A program made the translations under genes and the position numbers. Positions 9,119 to 17,303 of a DNA stretch of 64,000 bases are shown here, piece by piece. This DNA is from Gammaproteobacteria bacterium (lineage in GTDB: Bacteria > Pseudomonadota > Gammaproteobacteria > Pseudomonadales > Alcanivoracaceae): assembly GCA_018067045.1 (NCBI GenBank), contig JAGPVL010000034.1, forward strand, positions 62,001-126,000, given 5' to 3'. Position 1 is the first letter of the stretch. Each line of letters opens with the position of its first letter. Under the pieces are notes generated by a model. The model ran no database searches. It saw only the letters and a list, made by a program, of their open reading frames with translations, and was not told the DNA's origin.

Positions 9119-9267
9119 TAAGACCTCGCCGGATAGCACACGAATCAAACACCTAACGATCGTAAAAGCAGGCCCAGACACTCAGACCTTTCGCCAAATA
9201 ACCAATACTTTTTTCAGCTTCGTAATGCGAGGAAAACACGGATTCACGCCCTCATACACGACGGGGC

Positions 9268-9603
9268 TCAGTTTAGATCGTCGAGGCTGTCTCCCCATGG
9301 ATCATCTGAAAGTAATCCCGTTTTTTCCGATGGTTGTTTGGTAGACGACATGACAGCACGAAGAGCGCCTTCCGTGTCTGACGCTAACAGCGCCCTCACC
9401 AGCCCAACCTTTTCCTGCGGGACAAGCATCAACTCCCCTTGCAACCCTTTTACCATTAGCTCCAATGTATCCAGCCGAGGGTTTCCCTGACGTTCCAAGC
9501 GTTGATATTGCTGGCGAGACATTCCCACTCTGGAAGCCATATCTTCTTGCCGGAACCCTAGGCCTTTTCGCCTCACTTTCAGCTGTTCAAGAAACTTGAG
9601 CAT
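9268..9603 (-). CDS. XRE-family HTH regulator (HipB-like), orphan
   Basis: A protein of 111 residues from ATG 9603, favoured over ATG 9609 because AAGAG then sits 6 nt upstream. Residues about 8-60 form a canonical HTH_3 domain (RRKGLGFRQEDMASRVGMSR, then QQYQRLERQGNPRLDTLELM). The C-terminal tail (SDDPWGDSLDDLN) is acidic and probably disordered. The size and domain resemble HipB antitoxins, but no HipA kinase gene is next to it and the next gene upstream is 660 bp away. It may be a solitary regulator or the remnant of a toxin-antitoxin pair. Confidence 0.8.
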   Translation of the reverse strand: MLKFLEQLKVRRKGLGFRQEDMASRVGMSRQQYQRLERQGNPRLDTLELMVKGLQGELMLVPQEKVGLVRALLASDTEGALRAVMSSTKQPSEKTGLLSDDPWGDSLDDLN

Positions 9604-9795
9604 AAGCATCTCTTGTGTTGCATAAATCTATAAAAGCAACATATTGGTTGCCTTCTCATAAATAAGCAATGCACCTGGCGCTTAATTGATAATGATTACA
9701 CGAGCGCTATCGGGCAGCATCTTAGTGGCTTTTAGATAAGCACAGATTAAATGCCAACAGAAACATGACGACCGAAAAGAAACCAGAAAACCAGA

Positions 9796-10083
9796 GGGAC
9801 ACGCACCTCTTCCCTGCAACCCAAAGCCCGAAACCAAAGAGATGGGGGCCTTATGCTTAACGGGCTTTTACTGACAGCACGGAGGCATTCAAGGGCTGAG
9901 ATTGGAGATGTTCTCGTTCTTGTAATGCTTAGTGATCCGAGGGCGTTGTCCGGCTCCATATCGGCCTGACGGGTGGGCCAGTTATACGCAATGTATATTA
10001 CTTTGCGTATAACCATAGGTCATGGGCACGCACCACTAATAGCGAGCCCTCCCAAGCATCAAAGCCAAAGAGATGCGTGTCCC
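9796..10083. repeat. Candidate inverted-repeat element (MITE/REP-like)
   Basis: Outer arms GGGACACGCACCTCTT (9796-9811) and AAGAGATGCGTGTCCC (10068-10083) are complementary at 15 of 16 positions. A third related motif, CCAAAGAGATG, occurs at about 9835. Inside lies a perfect 11-bp hairpin. The long minus-strand frame across it (9747-10016) has no recognisable domain and is probably chance. The layout suggests a small non-autonomous repeat. It sits between the XRE regulator and creB. Nothing else in the 9,604-10,264 gap looks like a gene. Confidence 0.5.
9981..10013. repeat. Perfect hairpin inside the repeat element
   Basis: GTTATACGCAA (9981-9991) and TTGCGTATAAC (10003-10013) are perfect 11-bp inverted arms around an 11-nt AT-rich loop. 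There is no T-run on either side, so it is not a standard terminator. Confidence 0.75.
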
Positions 10084-10264
10084 TTTCCCTTTACGCGCCT
10101 TCCAGAAAGCAAAGCACCTTCAAAAACTACGGTTTAATCAACTAACGCCCTTCAAATGCATTGTACACAGGCAGGAAGAGTGTCTTAGAAAAAGCGGCGC
10201 CACTTAAACCCAATATCTTTATAGTGTAGCGGTACAACCGAAGGAAAAAGGATTGTTTACCCCC

Positions 10265-10930
10265 ATGCATAACATTCTGATCGTAGACGATGAGCAATCC
10301 ATTGCAGACACTCTGCTATTCGCCTTGCAGCGCGATTGCTTTCAAGCTGAAAGCGTCTCACTGGGTGCCAATGCGCTCAGTCGGCTGCGTACGGCTGACT
10401 ATGACTTGGTGATTTTAGATATTGGTCTGCCAGATATCACAGGGTTCGATGTCTGCCGCTCACTGAGACAGTTCTCTCAAGTGCCGGTACTTTTTCTGAC
10501 CGCGCGCGACGAAGAGGTTGATCGTATCCTCGGGCTCGAAATGGGCGGCGATGATTACGTTACCAAACCATTTAGTCCACGTGAGGTGGTTGCCCGCGTC
10601 CGCGCCATCCTTAAGCGCACGACATCCAAACCTGCTCACGCTGAAGAGGAGATATTGCGATATGAACCTGATGCACGGCGCTTATTGGTGAAGGGACAAT
10701 CACTCGACCTCACCACCGCCGAGCTGCGGCTCATCGAAGTTCTGACGCAGGCACCATCGCGTGTATTCAGCCGACAGCAGCTACTCGACGCGATCGGCGC
10801 CAGCTACGAGGTGCTTGATCGAAGCATCGATACGCACATCAAGACGCTACGAAAAAAACTTCGCGATGCGGGGGCGGGTGACTGCATACGAACACACCGT
10901 GGCCTTGGCTATAGTTTGGAGCTGTCATGA
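10265..10930 (+). CDS. creB: Response regulator CreB
   Basis: An OmpR-type response regulator of 221 residues. The receiver has acidic residues D8/D9, phospho-acceptor D52 in VILDIGLPDITGFD, and KPFSPREVVARVR. The C-terminal winged helix contains SRQQLLDAIGASYEVLDRSI, then DTHIKTLRKKLR. Similarity to E. coli CreB is strong across the whole length (for example LPDITGFDVCRSL and EVDRILGLEMGGDDYVTKPF). A TTG at 10253 has a better-spaced AAGGA, so the N-terminus could be four residues longer. The gene overlaps creC by 4 nt. In enterobacteria CreBC responds to growth and cell-wall conditions and activates creD; whether that holds here is inferred. creA is not present nearby. Confidence 0.9.
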   Translation: MHNILIVDDEQSIADTLLFALQRDCFQAESVSLGANALSRLRTADYDLVILDIGLPDITGFDVCRSLRQFSQVPVLFLTARDEEVDRILGLEMGGDDYVTKPFSPREVVARVRAILKRTTSKPAHAEEEILRYEPDARRLLVKGQSLDLTTAELRLIEVLTQAPSRVFSRQQLLDAIGASYEVLDRSIDTHIKTLRKKLRDAGAGDCIRTHRGLGYSLELS

Positions 10931-12375
10931 AGCTCAGCCTGCGACTGCTGTTCAGCTACTTTTTGATTGTTGGGCTGATGACCTTTTTTCTGAGCAACTT
11001 CGTCTTTACTGAGGTTAAGCCTCTGTTACGGCAGACGGTGGAAGAGACACTGGTGGACAGCGCGAACATGCTTGCTGAAATCATTGCGGCAGACAGCGAT
11101 GGTCGCACCTTGACCGTCGACGACGGCATGCGCGCCGCCCTCACGGGCTTTACCCTCCGACGTCCAGAAGCGGGAATTTGGACGCTGCAAAAAAACCACA
11201 TCGACATGCACGTCTATATCACCGACGCACATGGCATGGTGCTGTTTGATTCACGTGGCCGCGATCAGGGTACTGATTATTCGCAATGGAATGACGTGGC
11301 ACGCACCCTTGCCGGGCAGTACGGCGCACGTACCACAAGGGATGATCCCAGCGATGACACCTCATCAATCTTGTATATCGCTGCACCCATTTATTTTGAC
11401 GACCGCATCGTCGGCGTGGTGTCAGTGGGTAAGCCCGGCAAAACGATTGAACCGTTTGCCGCGCGCGCAAAAAAACATCTATTACTATACGGCGCCGTAA
11501 TGCTGGGCATCTGTCTCGCTATCGGCCTGCTGTTTACCCGCTGGCTAGCGCAGCGACTCGGCAAGGTACGCAATTTTGCCCTGTCGGTGTCCGCCAATCA
11601 GCGCGTCCCCGCACCAACGCTCCGCGGCAACGACGAAGTCGCGGAGCTGGCACAGGCGGTCACTCAGATGAAGGAACGTTTGGAGGGCTACAGCTATGTT
11701 GAGCAAACGGTGCAAATGCTGGTACATGAAATGAAAAGCCCGCTGTCTGCGATTCAAGGGGGCAGCGAAATACTGGGCGAAGAGCTACACGACGCCCCGC
11801 TGAAAAAATTGGCCAACAATATTCGTGCGCAGAGCGACCGCCTAAAAATATTGCTGAATAGCCTTCTCGCGCTGGCCCGACTTGAAAAGCTCGATCAACT
11901 GCCCGCACATACCCAGGTCGACCTCGTCTCTTTGATCGAGCAATGGCAGCGTAGCCGCGCCGAGCGTCTTGAAGCACGGGCGCTCACCGTGCAAGTGATT
12001 GGCCATGTCGGAACGGTAGAGGGAGACCCAGAGCTATTACTACTAGCCTTAAACAACTTGCTCGACAATGCCCTCGACTTTGCCGACGCTGGGTCCACCC
12101 TAAAGGTTGCTCTCAGTTCCGCAGCGGGAAAAATCAGCGTAACCATTTCGGACCGTGGCGCATGCATCCCCGACTATGCTCTGGACCGACTATTTGAACG
12201 GTTTTACTCGCTGGCTCGGCCGAGCAGCGATCAACGCGGTAGCGGCCTTGGTCTCTCAATTGTCCGCCAGGTGATGCTGCTACATAACGGCTGTGTCTCT
12301 GTAAAGAACAGTGAAGACGGCGTGGTCGCCATCATTGAGCTGCCTGCCTCGTCACACTCGCCTATACATTCATAA
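10927..12375 (+). CDS. creC: Sensor histidine kinase CreC
   Basis: A protein of 482 residues, close to the 474 of E. coli CreC. A transmembrane segment lies at about 5-28, then a periplasmic sensor region (about 30-185), a second membrane segment (about 186-206), HAMP, a HisKA domain with H267 in VHEMKSPLSAIQGG, and an ATPase domain with N-box LNNLLDNALDFAD and G-boxes GSGLGLSIV. Its ATG overlaps the creB stop (ATGA). It should phosphorylate CreB. creD follows after 88 nt containing a palindrome, so creD may have its own control. Confidence 0.92.
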   Translation: MKLSLRLLFSYFLIVGLMTFFLSNFVFTEVKPLLRQTVEETLVDSANMLAEIIAADSDGRTLTVDDGMRAALTGFTLRRPEAGIWTLQKNHIDMHVYITDAHGMVLFDSRGRDQGTDYSQWNDVARTLAGQYGARTTRDDPSDDTSSILYIAAPIYFDDRIVGVVSVGKPGKTIEPFAARAKKHLLLYGAVMLGICLAIGLLFTRWLAQRLGKVRNFALSVSANQRVPAPTLRGNDEVAELAQAVTQMKERLEGYSYVEQTVQMLVHEMKSPLSAIQGGSEILGEELHDAPLKKLANNIRAQSDRLKILLNSLLALARLEKLDQLPAHTQVDLVSLIEQWQRSRAERLEARALTVQVIGHVGTVEGDPELLLLALNNLLDNALDFADAGSTLKVALSSAAGKISVTISDRGACIPDYALDRLFERFYSLARPSSDQRGSGLGLSIVRQVMLLHNGCVSVKNSEDGVVAIIELPASSHSPIHS

Positions 12376-12435
12376 CCGACACTCACACAGCGCACACAAT
12401 TCTCATACTGCCCCCACATTGCTGCGCCATATTTC

Positions 12436-12455
12436 CCTGAACAATCATGTTCAGG
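12436..12455. promoter_or_regulatory. 20-bp palindrome over the creD ribosome-binding site
   Basis: CCTGAACA-ATCA-TGTTCAGG is a perfect inverted repeat with 8-bp arms. It ends within the AGGAG ribosome site of creD. It could be a protein operator, or in RNA a hairpin that hides the ribosome site. The enterobacterial cre tag (two TTCAC direct repeats 6 bp apart) is not evident here. Confidence 0.55.
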
Positions 12456-12463
12456 AGTGAATT

Positions 12464-13846
12464 ATGTGGCGCAACAGTCTTTTAGCGAAAACAGGTATGG
12501 TGCTGGGCATCTTTATGCTGCTCAGCATTCCCATCTCGATGATCAAGGGGCAGATCTTCCAACGCAGCAGCTTAAAAAGTCAGGTCGCCGATGAAATCGC
12601 AGAAAGCTATAGCCGCAGCCAAACGATCACCGGGCCCTTTATTTATATCCCTTATCAGGAGCGTCATTGGTCACGCGTCTGGAATAAGGAGCTCAAAAAA
12701 TACGAGCAGAAGGCGTCACGTACTGACCGTCGCCTAATCCTGACGCCGGATCAACTTTCCATCGATAGCACCGTAGACACTCAGATGCGCTATCGAGGCA
12801 TTTACGGCGCGCCGGTGTTCACCAGCCAAAACCATTTTGATGGCGCCATTGTCATCCCCAAATCGCTGCCTATTCAGGGCAATGACATTATCGTCGGCCA
12901 GGCTTATATGGTCGTCGCCATCAGCGATATGCGCGGCATCGGCGAAGTACCCGCAATACAGACCGGCGAACGTAACGAGCAGATGAAGCTCGGCGGAGAC
13001 CTGCCAGGCCTAGATGAACACAGCATGTATTTACCCCTAGGCAACGCGAGGGACCTTCTCGGTAAAAACATTCCCTTCACGTTCACGCTATCGATTAAGG
13101 GCAGTCAGCGCCTCGGCTTTATTCCTGCGGCCGGCGACTTCAGTCTGCGCATGCAATCCGCGTGGGGGCATCCGCGTTTCAACGGCTTAATGCTCCCCTC
13201 AACGCACGACATAAACGACCAAGGATTTAGCGCGGTATGGCAGACCAATCATCTCGCGTCCGCCGCGGCTATAAACTGCATAGAAAAAAACATTAGTTGC
13301 CTAGACAGCAGCAAGGCGATGAACGTGGACTTTATCGAACCCATCACCGGCTATTCGAGTGTTGAGCGCACAGTAAAGTACAGCCACCTTTTTGTGCTGA
13401 TTATTTTTTCCGCGTTTTTACTGTTTGAAGTTCTGAAAAAACTGCGCATTCATGCATTGCAATACACCCTAGTGGGACTAGCCCAAGCAATGTTTTTCTT
13501 ACTCGTGCTAGCGCTCTCTGAACATCTTCAGTTCTCCGTTGCCTATGCCATTGCAGCGGTAAGCTGTATCGCGCTCATCGGAACCTACCTACGACATGTG
13601 TTGCAATCAGCCTATGCCTCGTTGCTGTTCAGTGCGGCGCTCGCGCTAGTGTATGGCTTCCTCTACATGACGCTGCTGTCTGAAGACCATGCCTTCCTGA
13701 TGGGTTCGCTGCTGCTGTTTGTGGTGCTCTCCACCATCATGCTGACCACACGACACATCGATTGGTATGCATACAGCGAGCGCATCCTGCCCAACAGCGC
13801 CTCCGTATCGACACAACCAGCATCTACGCACAAAGAGGAATCCTAA
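12464..13846 (+). CDS. creD: Inner-membrane protein CreD
   Basis: A protein of 460 residues, near the 450 of E. coli CreD. The N-terminal membrane anchor (MVLGIFMLLSIPISMIKGQIF) is followed by a large periplasmic region (about 35-305), then about six membrane helices from FVLIIFSAFLLFEVLKKL onward. CreD is the target of CreB in E. coli and affects envelope properties and, in some species, beta-lactam response. AGGAG precedes the ATG. The stop overlaps the next gene start by one nucleotide (TAATG), so the DUF457 protein is co-translated. Confidence 0.92.
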   Translation: MWRNSLLAKTGMVLGIFMLLSIPISMIKGQIFQRSSLKSQVADEIAESYSRSQTITGPFIYIPYQERHWSRVWNKELKKYEQKASRTDRRLILTPDQLSIDSTVDTQMRYRGIYGAPVFTSQNHFDGAIVIPKSLPIQGNDIIVGQAYMVVAISDMRGIGEVPAIQTGERNEQMKLGGDLPGLDEHSMYLPLGNARDLLGKNIPFTFTLSIKGSQRLGFIPAAGDFSLRMQSAWGHPRFNGLMLPSTHDINDQGFSAVWQTNHLASAAAINCIEKNISCLDSSKAMNVDFIEPITGYSSVERTVKYSHLFVLIIFSAFLLFEVLKKLRIHALQYTLVGLAQAMFFLLVLALSEHLQFSVAYAIAAVSCIALIGTYLRHVLQSAYASLLFSAALALVYGFLYMTLLSEDHAFLMGSLLLFVVLSTIMLTTRHIDWYAYSERILPNSASVSTQPASTHKEES

Positions 13847-14388
13847 TGTTCCTCGCACACCTTCCCGCGGGTTACTTGCTAACCCGCGCACTGACCTCGC
13901 GTCGGCCCGGCCTTTCTACTTTGCCCAGCTACATTATGGCGGCTGGGCTACTAGGATCTATCGCACCGGACCTCGATCTGTTGTGGTTTTACCTTGTCGA
14001 TAATCGTGCACACCCGCATCACAGCTACTGGACGCACTTTCCTTCTGCTTGGGCAATGCTGCTGGCACTGTCCTTGCTCTGGGTTAGCGTTGAAAGGCAA
14101 CGGCACACGGCGAAAGCGCTTCTGGTTTTCGCCTGCGGCGGTTTACTGCATCTGGTGCTCGACAGCGTCGCGGGCGGCATTCGCTGGCTAGCGCCGTTTT
14201 CCTCCGAGAGCTGGTCTCTGACAGAGGTCAAACGATTCGTCGAACCATGGTGGTTAAACTTCTTTCTGCATTGGTCAATGCTGATTGAAGCCATCATTGT
14301 TGCCATTGGCTGGCATCAATATTCGCTTGATCGACAGGTGCTGAATCAAACAGTCGAGCCCGCAAAATACGGCGTCATTTCCGAATGA
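13846..14388 (+). CDS. DUF457/YdjM-type membrane-bound metal-dependent hydrolase
   Basis: A protein of 180 residues starting at the ATG overlapping the creD stop. Membrane helices alternate with metal-ligand candidates: MFLAHLPAGYL, GSIAPDLDLLWFY, AHPHHSYWTHFP and GLLHLVLDSVAGGI. These match the histidine/aspartate pattern of the DUF457 (YdjM-like) integral membrane hydrolase family. The substrate is not known; family members have been linked to phospholipid or envelope processes. The last 100 codons are duplicated at 32458-32759 about 18.4 kb downstream, which marks the boundary of the inserted urease region. Confidence 0.82.
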   Translation: MFLAHLPAGYLLTRALTSRRPGLSTLPSYIMAAGLLGSIAPDLDLLWFYLVDNRAHPHHSYWTHFPSAWAMLLALSLLWVSVERQRHTAKALLVFACGGLLHLVLDSVAGGIRWLAPFSSESWSLTEVKRFVEPWWLNFFLHWSMLIEAIIVAIGWHQYSLDRQVLNQTVEPAKYGVISE

Positions 14389-14404
14389 TGGCGCACGGAG
14401 AATC
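14087..14404 (+). repeat. 318-bp direct repeat, left copy (3' end of DUF457 gene)
   Basis: Aligns without gaps to 32458-32775; I counted 18 mismatches (about 94% identity) by eye. Similarity starts at the codons for ERQRH in the hydrolase and stops 16 bases past its stop codon. The copies bracket the urease/urea-transport region. Confidence 0.9.
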
Positions 14405-14499
14405 CAAGGCGCTGAGTCGGGGACACCCACAACTTTCTTCCGGAAAAACAACATCGCTTGTACGCTAAATCCTACAATACCCGGGAAAGGTTAATCGCC

Positions 14500-15192
14500 G
14501 TAAAGGGTTAACTCACCCAGTTCCAACAGGCTCGTTACCCCTCCGGCTCAGATCCGTACGTGCGCTACTAACGCATACGGCTCCTACAATAAGTCAAACA
14601 CGCAATCGCATCGTCGGGCCGCACGTTATTGAATCGCCGTGTGCGGTCCGCTTTTGCGATGTCATGCAGGCGCGCTAGCCCCGACAGTCCTGTTACCGCG
14701 CTCTGTGTCGCGGTCAGACTCGGCATAGTTCGCCATTCCTTATTGTTAGACCCCTTCGCTCCACCGGCTCCGCCATGTTCGGTTGTTTTACGTTCCATTT
14801 TGTTCGTCGGCTTCTTCACTACTATGGATCTATCTGACTCCCTGCTCGCGTAGATGTTCGGCCTTCGTCTGTCTGACTTCGCCGAACCCGACCCGCACGC
14901 AACGGTGCGGATCACTAGCAGGGCCTCCCGAGTTCCGCGCAGAAGACATCACTACATGCATCAGGTCTATGACTCCGGAGAACCGCTGTGGACACTCGCA
15001 GTTAACGTGTCCATTGCGTGTTGCCTTCCCCCTCACCCAACGAGGTCGGCGTTCTCGACTGGTGTTTTCGGAGCTCGATACTGAGCCTGCACTTTCCCCT
15101 GTCAACGCTTAGCCGCTGACATTACTGCCAGCAGTCCATGACCAAATGAAGGACTTACACCTTCGATCTTCTGCCGATTTATCTCGGCGCAC
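14500..15192 (-). ncRNA. ORF-less group II intron-like ribozyme
   Basis: On the minus strand a 5'-end-like GTGCGCC starts at 15192. A hairpin reading GAAGGTGTAAGTCCTTC, like conserved domain I elements of bacterial group II introns, lies near 15140-15160. A 33-nt domain V-like hairpin lies at about 14583-14551: GAGCCGTAT, a short stem, then CACGTACGGATC, including the AGC triad. Next is a domain VI-like stem (GGGGTAAC paired with GTTAACCC), ending in TTTAC at 14500. The 693-nt length fits an intron without its maturase gene, and no reverse-transcriptase frame is present. The domain V loop is not the usual GNRA tetraloop, so it may be decayed. It lies 84 nt after ureG in the same orientation. 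Exact ends are inferred. The rest of the 14,405-15,276 gap holds only a hairpin. Confidence 0.62.
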
Positions 15193-15229
15193 TGGATGTC
15201 CTGTGTTTTTATTTGTGTATTTCGGCATT

Positions 15230-15259
15230 GGACACCTCATCTGTTAGATGTTGGTGTCC
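15230..15259 (-). terminator. Stem-loop downstream of ureG
   Basis: GGACACC and GGTGTCC (7-bp arms) enclose a nested CATCT/AGATG stem 17 nt after the ureG stop. It could end or stabilise the urease transcript, but no U-run follows on the minus strand. It may instead be the end of an insertion element. Confidence 0.4.
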
Positions 15260-15276
15260 GTTAAAGCGGGGGAAGA

Positions 15277-15921
15277 TCACACTTCATCCGCTGCCTTGTT
15301 GTGCGCTACCAGCATGCCCTGACGATAGATGAAAGCTACGGTGTCCTCCAATCCGGATATTTCGGTGCGCAGGTTGGTAAACACATAGGGTTTCTCACCG
15401 CGCATGCGCCGCGTATCACTGTCCATCACCGACAGTGACGCCCCCACCATCTCAGCTAGGTCAATCTTATTGATCACCAGCAGATCAGACTTGGTAATAC
15501 CCGGCCCACCCTTGCGCGGGATCTTCTCGCCCGAGGCCACATCGATCACATAAATAGTCAGGTCCGCAAGCTCCGGGCTGAAGGTGGCACTGAGGTTATC
15601 GCCACCGCTTTCGATAAACACCACATCCAGATCGCCGAAACGCGCCGCCAACTCTTCCACCGCAGCCAAGTTCATGGAGGCGTCCTCACGGATGGCGGTA
15701 TGCGGACAGCCCCCCGTTTCGACACCAACAATACGCTCGGGCTCCAGTGCCTGGGCCTCGGTAAGAATGCGCTGGTCTTCGCGGGTATAGATATCGTTAG
15801 TTACCACGGCAATGTTGAAGTCATCGCGCATGGCCTTGCACAACTGCTCAAGCAACGCCGTCTTGCCGGAACCTACCGGACCGCCAACACCGACTCGCAG
15901 GGGTGATTTGTAATCTGCCAT
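15277..15921 (-). CDS. ureG: Urease accessory GTPase UreG
   Basis: A protein of 214 residues from ATG 15921, chosen for the GGGAG 7 nt upstream. It shows P-loop [12 protein letters not shown], the nickel-site region [15 protein letters not shown] (CPH motif), [10 protein letters not shown], and NKID (VINKIDLAE). UreG is the GTPase that drives nickel delivery to apo-urease with UreD, UreF and UreE. It is the last gene of the long minus-strand operon, 15 nt after ureF. Confidence 0.97.
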   Translation of the reverse strand: MADYKSPLRVGVGGPVGSGKTALLEQLCKAMRDDFNIAVVTNDIYTREDQRILTEAQALEPERIVGVETGGCPHTAIREDASMNLAAVEELAARFGDLDVVFIESGGDNLSATFSPELADLTIYVIDVASGEKIPRKGGPGITKSDLLVINKIDLAEMVGASLSVMDSDTRRMRGEKPYVFTNLRTEISGLEDTVAFIYRQGMLVAHNKAADEV

Positions 15922-15936
15922 CTTCACTCTCCCGAT

Positions 15937-16614
15937 TCAGGAACGAAATAATCGACAATACTGGGTTTCATGCAGACTGCTGGCAATAGCGGCGCTAACG
16001 GTGGAAGCACCGAGGTCGTCATCGTCGTATCCGCATGCTTTCTCCACCACCTCATCGAGCACGCCACCGAGCTGATACAACACACGCTGGCCATCGCTTT
16101 GGCCCAGTGGCACCAGCTTCACCGTCACCGTGACCATGTTCTCCAGCCAGGACCAAGCCTGACCGCGCAGCATCTCACCCATGGGCACGCACCAGTGGTG
16201 ACAGGCCAGCGCCAGGGGCGCCAGCTGCGTGTTGTGCAACGCCGGCTGCCAGAGCGCCAGATTCATCCGTTCACTGTCCGGCAGCTTTGCCAGCACAGTG
16301 GTGAGCGCTCGCGCTCGCTGGCATTCTTCCTGGCGCAACTCGTGCGTCTCACGACTGGCCAGCAGATACTCGCTCCATGCGCGAAACGCATCCTCGTCAT
16401 TGTCGTCGCAGGCATGGCGCAAGCGTTTGAGTATCGGTAATTCCAGCGTCGCCAGGCTGTCCTGCAAACAGCTATCAAGCCAGTCATGCAGCTGTTCGGC
16501 ATTACCCACCCAGCCACACTCCACCGCCCACTCCATGCCCTGCGAATAAGTGAAGGCACCAATGGGCAGGCCGGGACTGATCAGCTGCTGCAGGCGGTAA
16601 AACGCCAGACTCAT
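15937..16614 (-). CDS. ureF: Urease accessory protein UreF
   Basis: A protein of 225 residues. The start MSLAFYRLQQLISPGLPIGAF with FTYSQGMEWAVECGWV is characteristic of UreF, as is the C-terminal VSAAIASSLHETQYCRLFRS. It forms the activation complex with UreD and UreG around urease. Its ATG overlaps the stop of the small upstream ORF (ATGA), giving tight coupling. Longer in-frame extensions to 16677 only read through that small gene. Confidence 0.96.
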   Translation of the reverse strand: MSLAFYRLQQLISPGLPIGAFTYSQGMEWAVECGWVGNAEQLHDWLDSCLQDSLATLELPILKRLRHACDDNDEDAFRAWSEYLLASRETHELRQEECQRARALTTVLAKLPDSERMNLALWQPALHNTQLAPLALACHHWCVPMGEMLRGQAWSWLENMVTVTVKLVPLGQSDGQRVLYQLGGVLDEVVEKACGYDDDDLGASTVSAAIASSLHETQYCRLFRS

Positions 16615-16823
16615 GCGCGCAACCAGCGACGCACTTTTGCGGCAACGCGTCCGCGTGCGTTGACCCGCACGAAGCACAACGCCACCAGCAGGCTCAACAC
16701 GGCAATCCCCGCGCCAACCACTTCTGCGCCGTGCATGTGAAACAGTTCAGCCGCCGTACCCTGCCCCGAATGGGCACTGGCCTGCCCGGTGATCAGCAGC
16801 ATTACAATCAGTGGTGCTCTCAT
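16611..16823 (-). CDS. Small exported/membrane protein between ureE and ureF
   Basis: A predicted protein of 70 residues with GGAG upstream of ATG 16823. A signal peptide is likely (MRAPLIVMLLITGQASAHS). A short histidine-containing stretch follows (HSGQG...FHMHG), then one membrane helix (VVGAGIAVLSLLVALCFVRV) and a basic tail (RGRVAAKVRRWLRA). It lies 11 nt after ureE and overlaps ureF by 4 nt, so it is part of the operon. I do not recognise the family. The histidines and the place where other clusters carry ureJ/hupE-like nickel genes suggest a link to metal handling, which is inference. Confidence 0.7.
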   Translation of the reverse strand: MRAPLIVMLLITGQASAHSGQGTAAELFHMHGAEVVGAGIAVLSLLVALCFVRVNARGRVAAKVRRWLRA

Positions 16824-16834
16824 GGCATTTCTCC

Positions 16835-17293
16835 TCAATGGTGATGGTGATGATGCGGTCCCTGCTGGAGATAGGCCCCGGCCTCCGGCTCGAAGGGCGA
16901 CATTTCCACAGTAATCTCCAGCCCCTGCTGCCTGAGCATGTCGTCCAGCACATGGTCATGCTGATAGCGCACAAAGCCGGCGGCAATCTGTATCGGCACA
17001 TGGCGATTGCCTAGGTGGTAGGCCGCCTTCGCCAATAGCAGGCTGTCTTCACAACGGGCGGTGGACACCTTCTCCTGTGCCGCCACAATCCTGACGCGCT
17101 CGCCGCCGCGGCCTTGGACAATATCGCCGTCGCGCAACAGGGTGCCGCGGGTCAGGCAAATGCCGGCGCTCACACCGCTATCCAGTTCCACCCGCTGCCG
17201 GCTCTTGATACGCAGATCCATGGGCAACTCCACACACGGCAGCGCCTCGCAGCCGGGCAGGTTGTTTCCTACTACTTGCACCAGTTCAATCAT
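16835..17293 (-). CDS. ureE: Urease accessory nickel metallochaperone UreE
   Basis: A protein of 152 residues. The core (GDIVQGRGGERVRIVAAQEK and YHLGNRHVPIQI, with FVRYQHDHVLDDMLRQQGLE) is the UreE fold, including the GNRH metal-site motif. It ends with six consecutive histidines, a nickel-binding tail as seen in Klebsiella-type UreE. A longer in-frame extension to 17386 overlaps ureC and is not coding. ureC ends 10 nt upstream. Confidence 0.95.
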   Translation of the reverse strand: MIELVQVVGNNLPGCEALPCVELPMDLRIKSRQRVELDSGVSAGICLTRGTLLRDGDIVQGRGGERVRIVAAQEKVSTARCEDSLLLAKAAYHLGNRHVPIQIAAGFVRYQHDHVLDDMLRQQGLEITVEMSPFEPEAGAYLQQGPHHHHHH

Positions 17294-17303
17294 TGCCTGC
17301 CCC

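Noticed and set aside
9268-9603. HipB of a HipBA toxin-antitoxin pair
   Set aside because: No HipA kinase gene on either side.
9747-10016. An 89-codon minus-strand frame in the inverted-repeat element
   Set aside because: No motif, no ribosome site, and the DNA symmetry explains the sequence better.
10200-10260. Defined sigma-70 promoter for creB
   Set aside because: A TATAGT hexamer near 10,220 is present but no -35 box at a proper spacing, so I do not call it.
14568-15112. Several overlapping open frames on both strands between the DUF457 gene and ureG
   Set aside because: They lie inside the group II intron-like structure and have no protein features.
15230-15259. Insertion-sequence terminus based on the GGACACC arms
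   Set aside because: No matching second end or transposase fragment nearby; kept only as a stem-loop.
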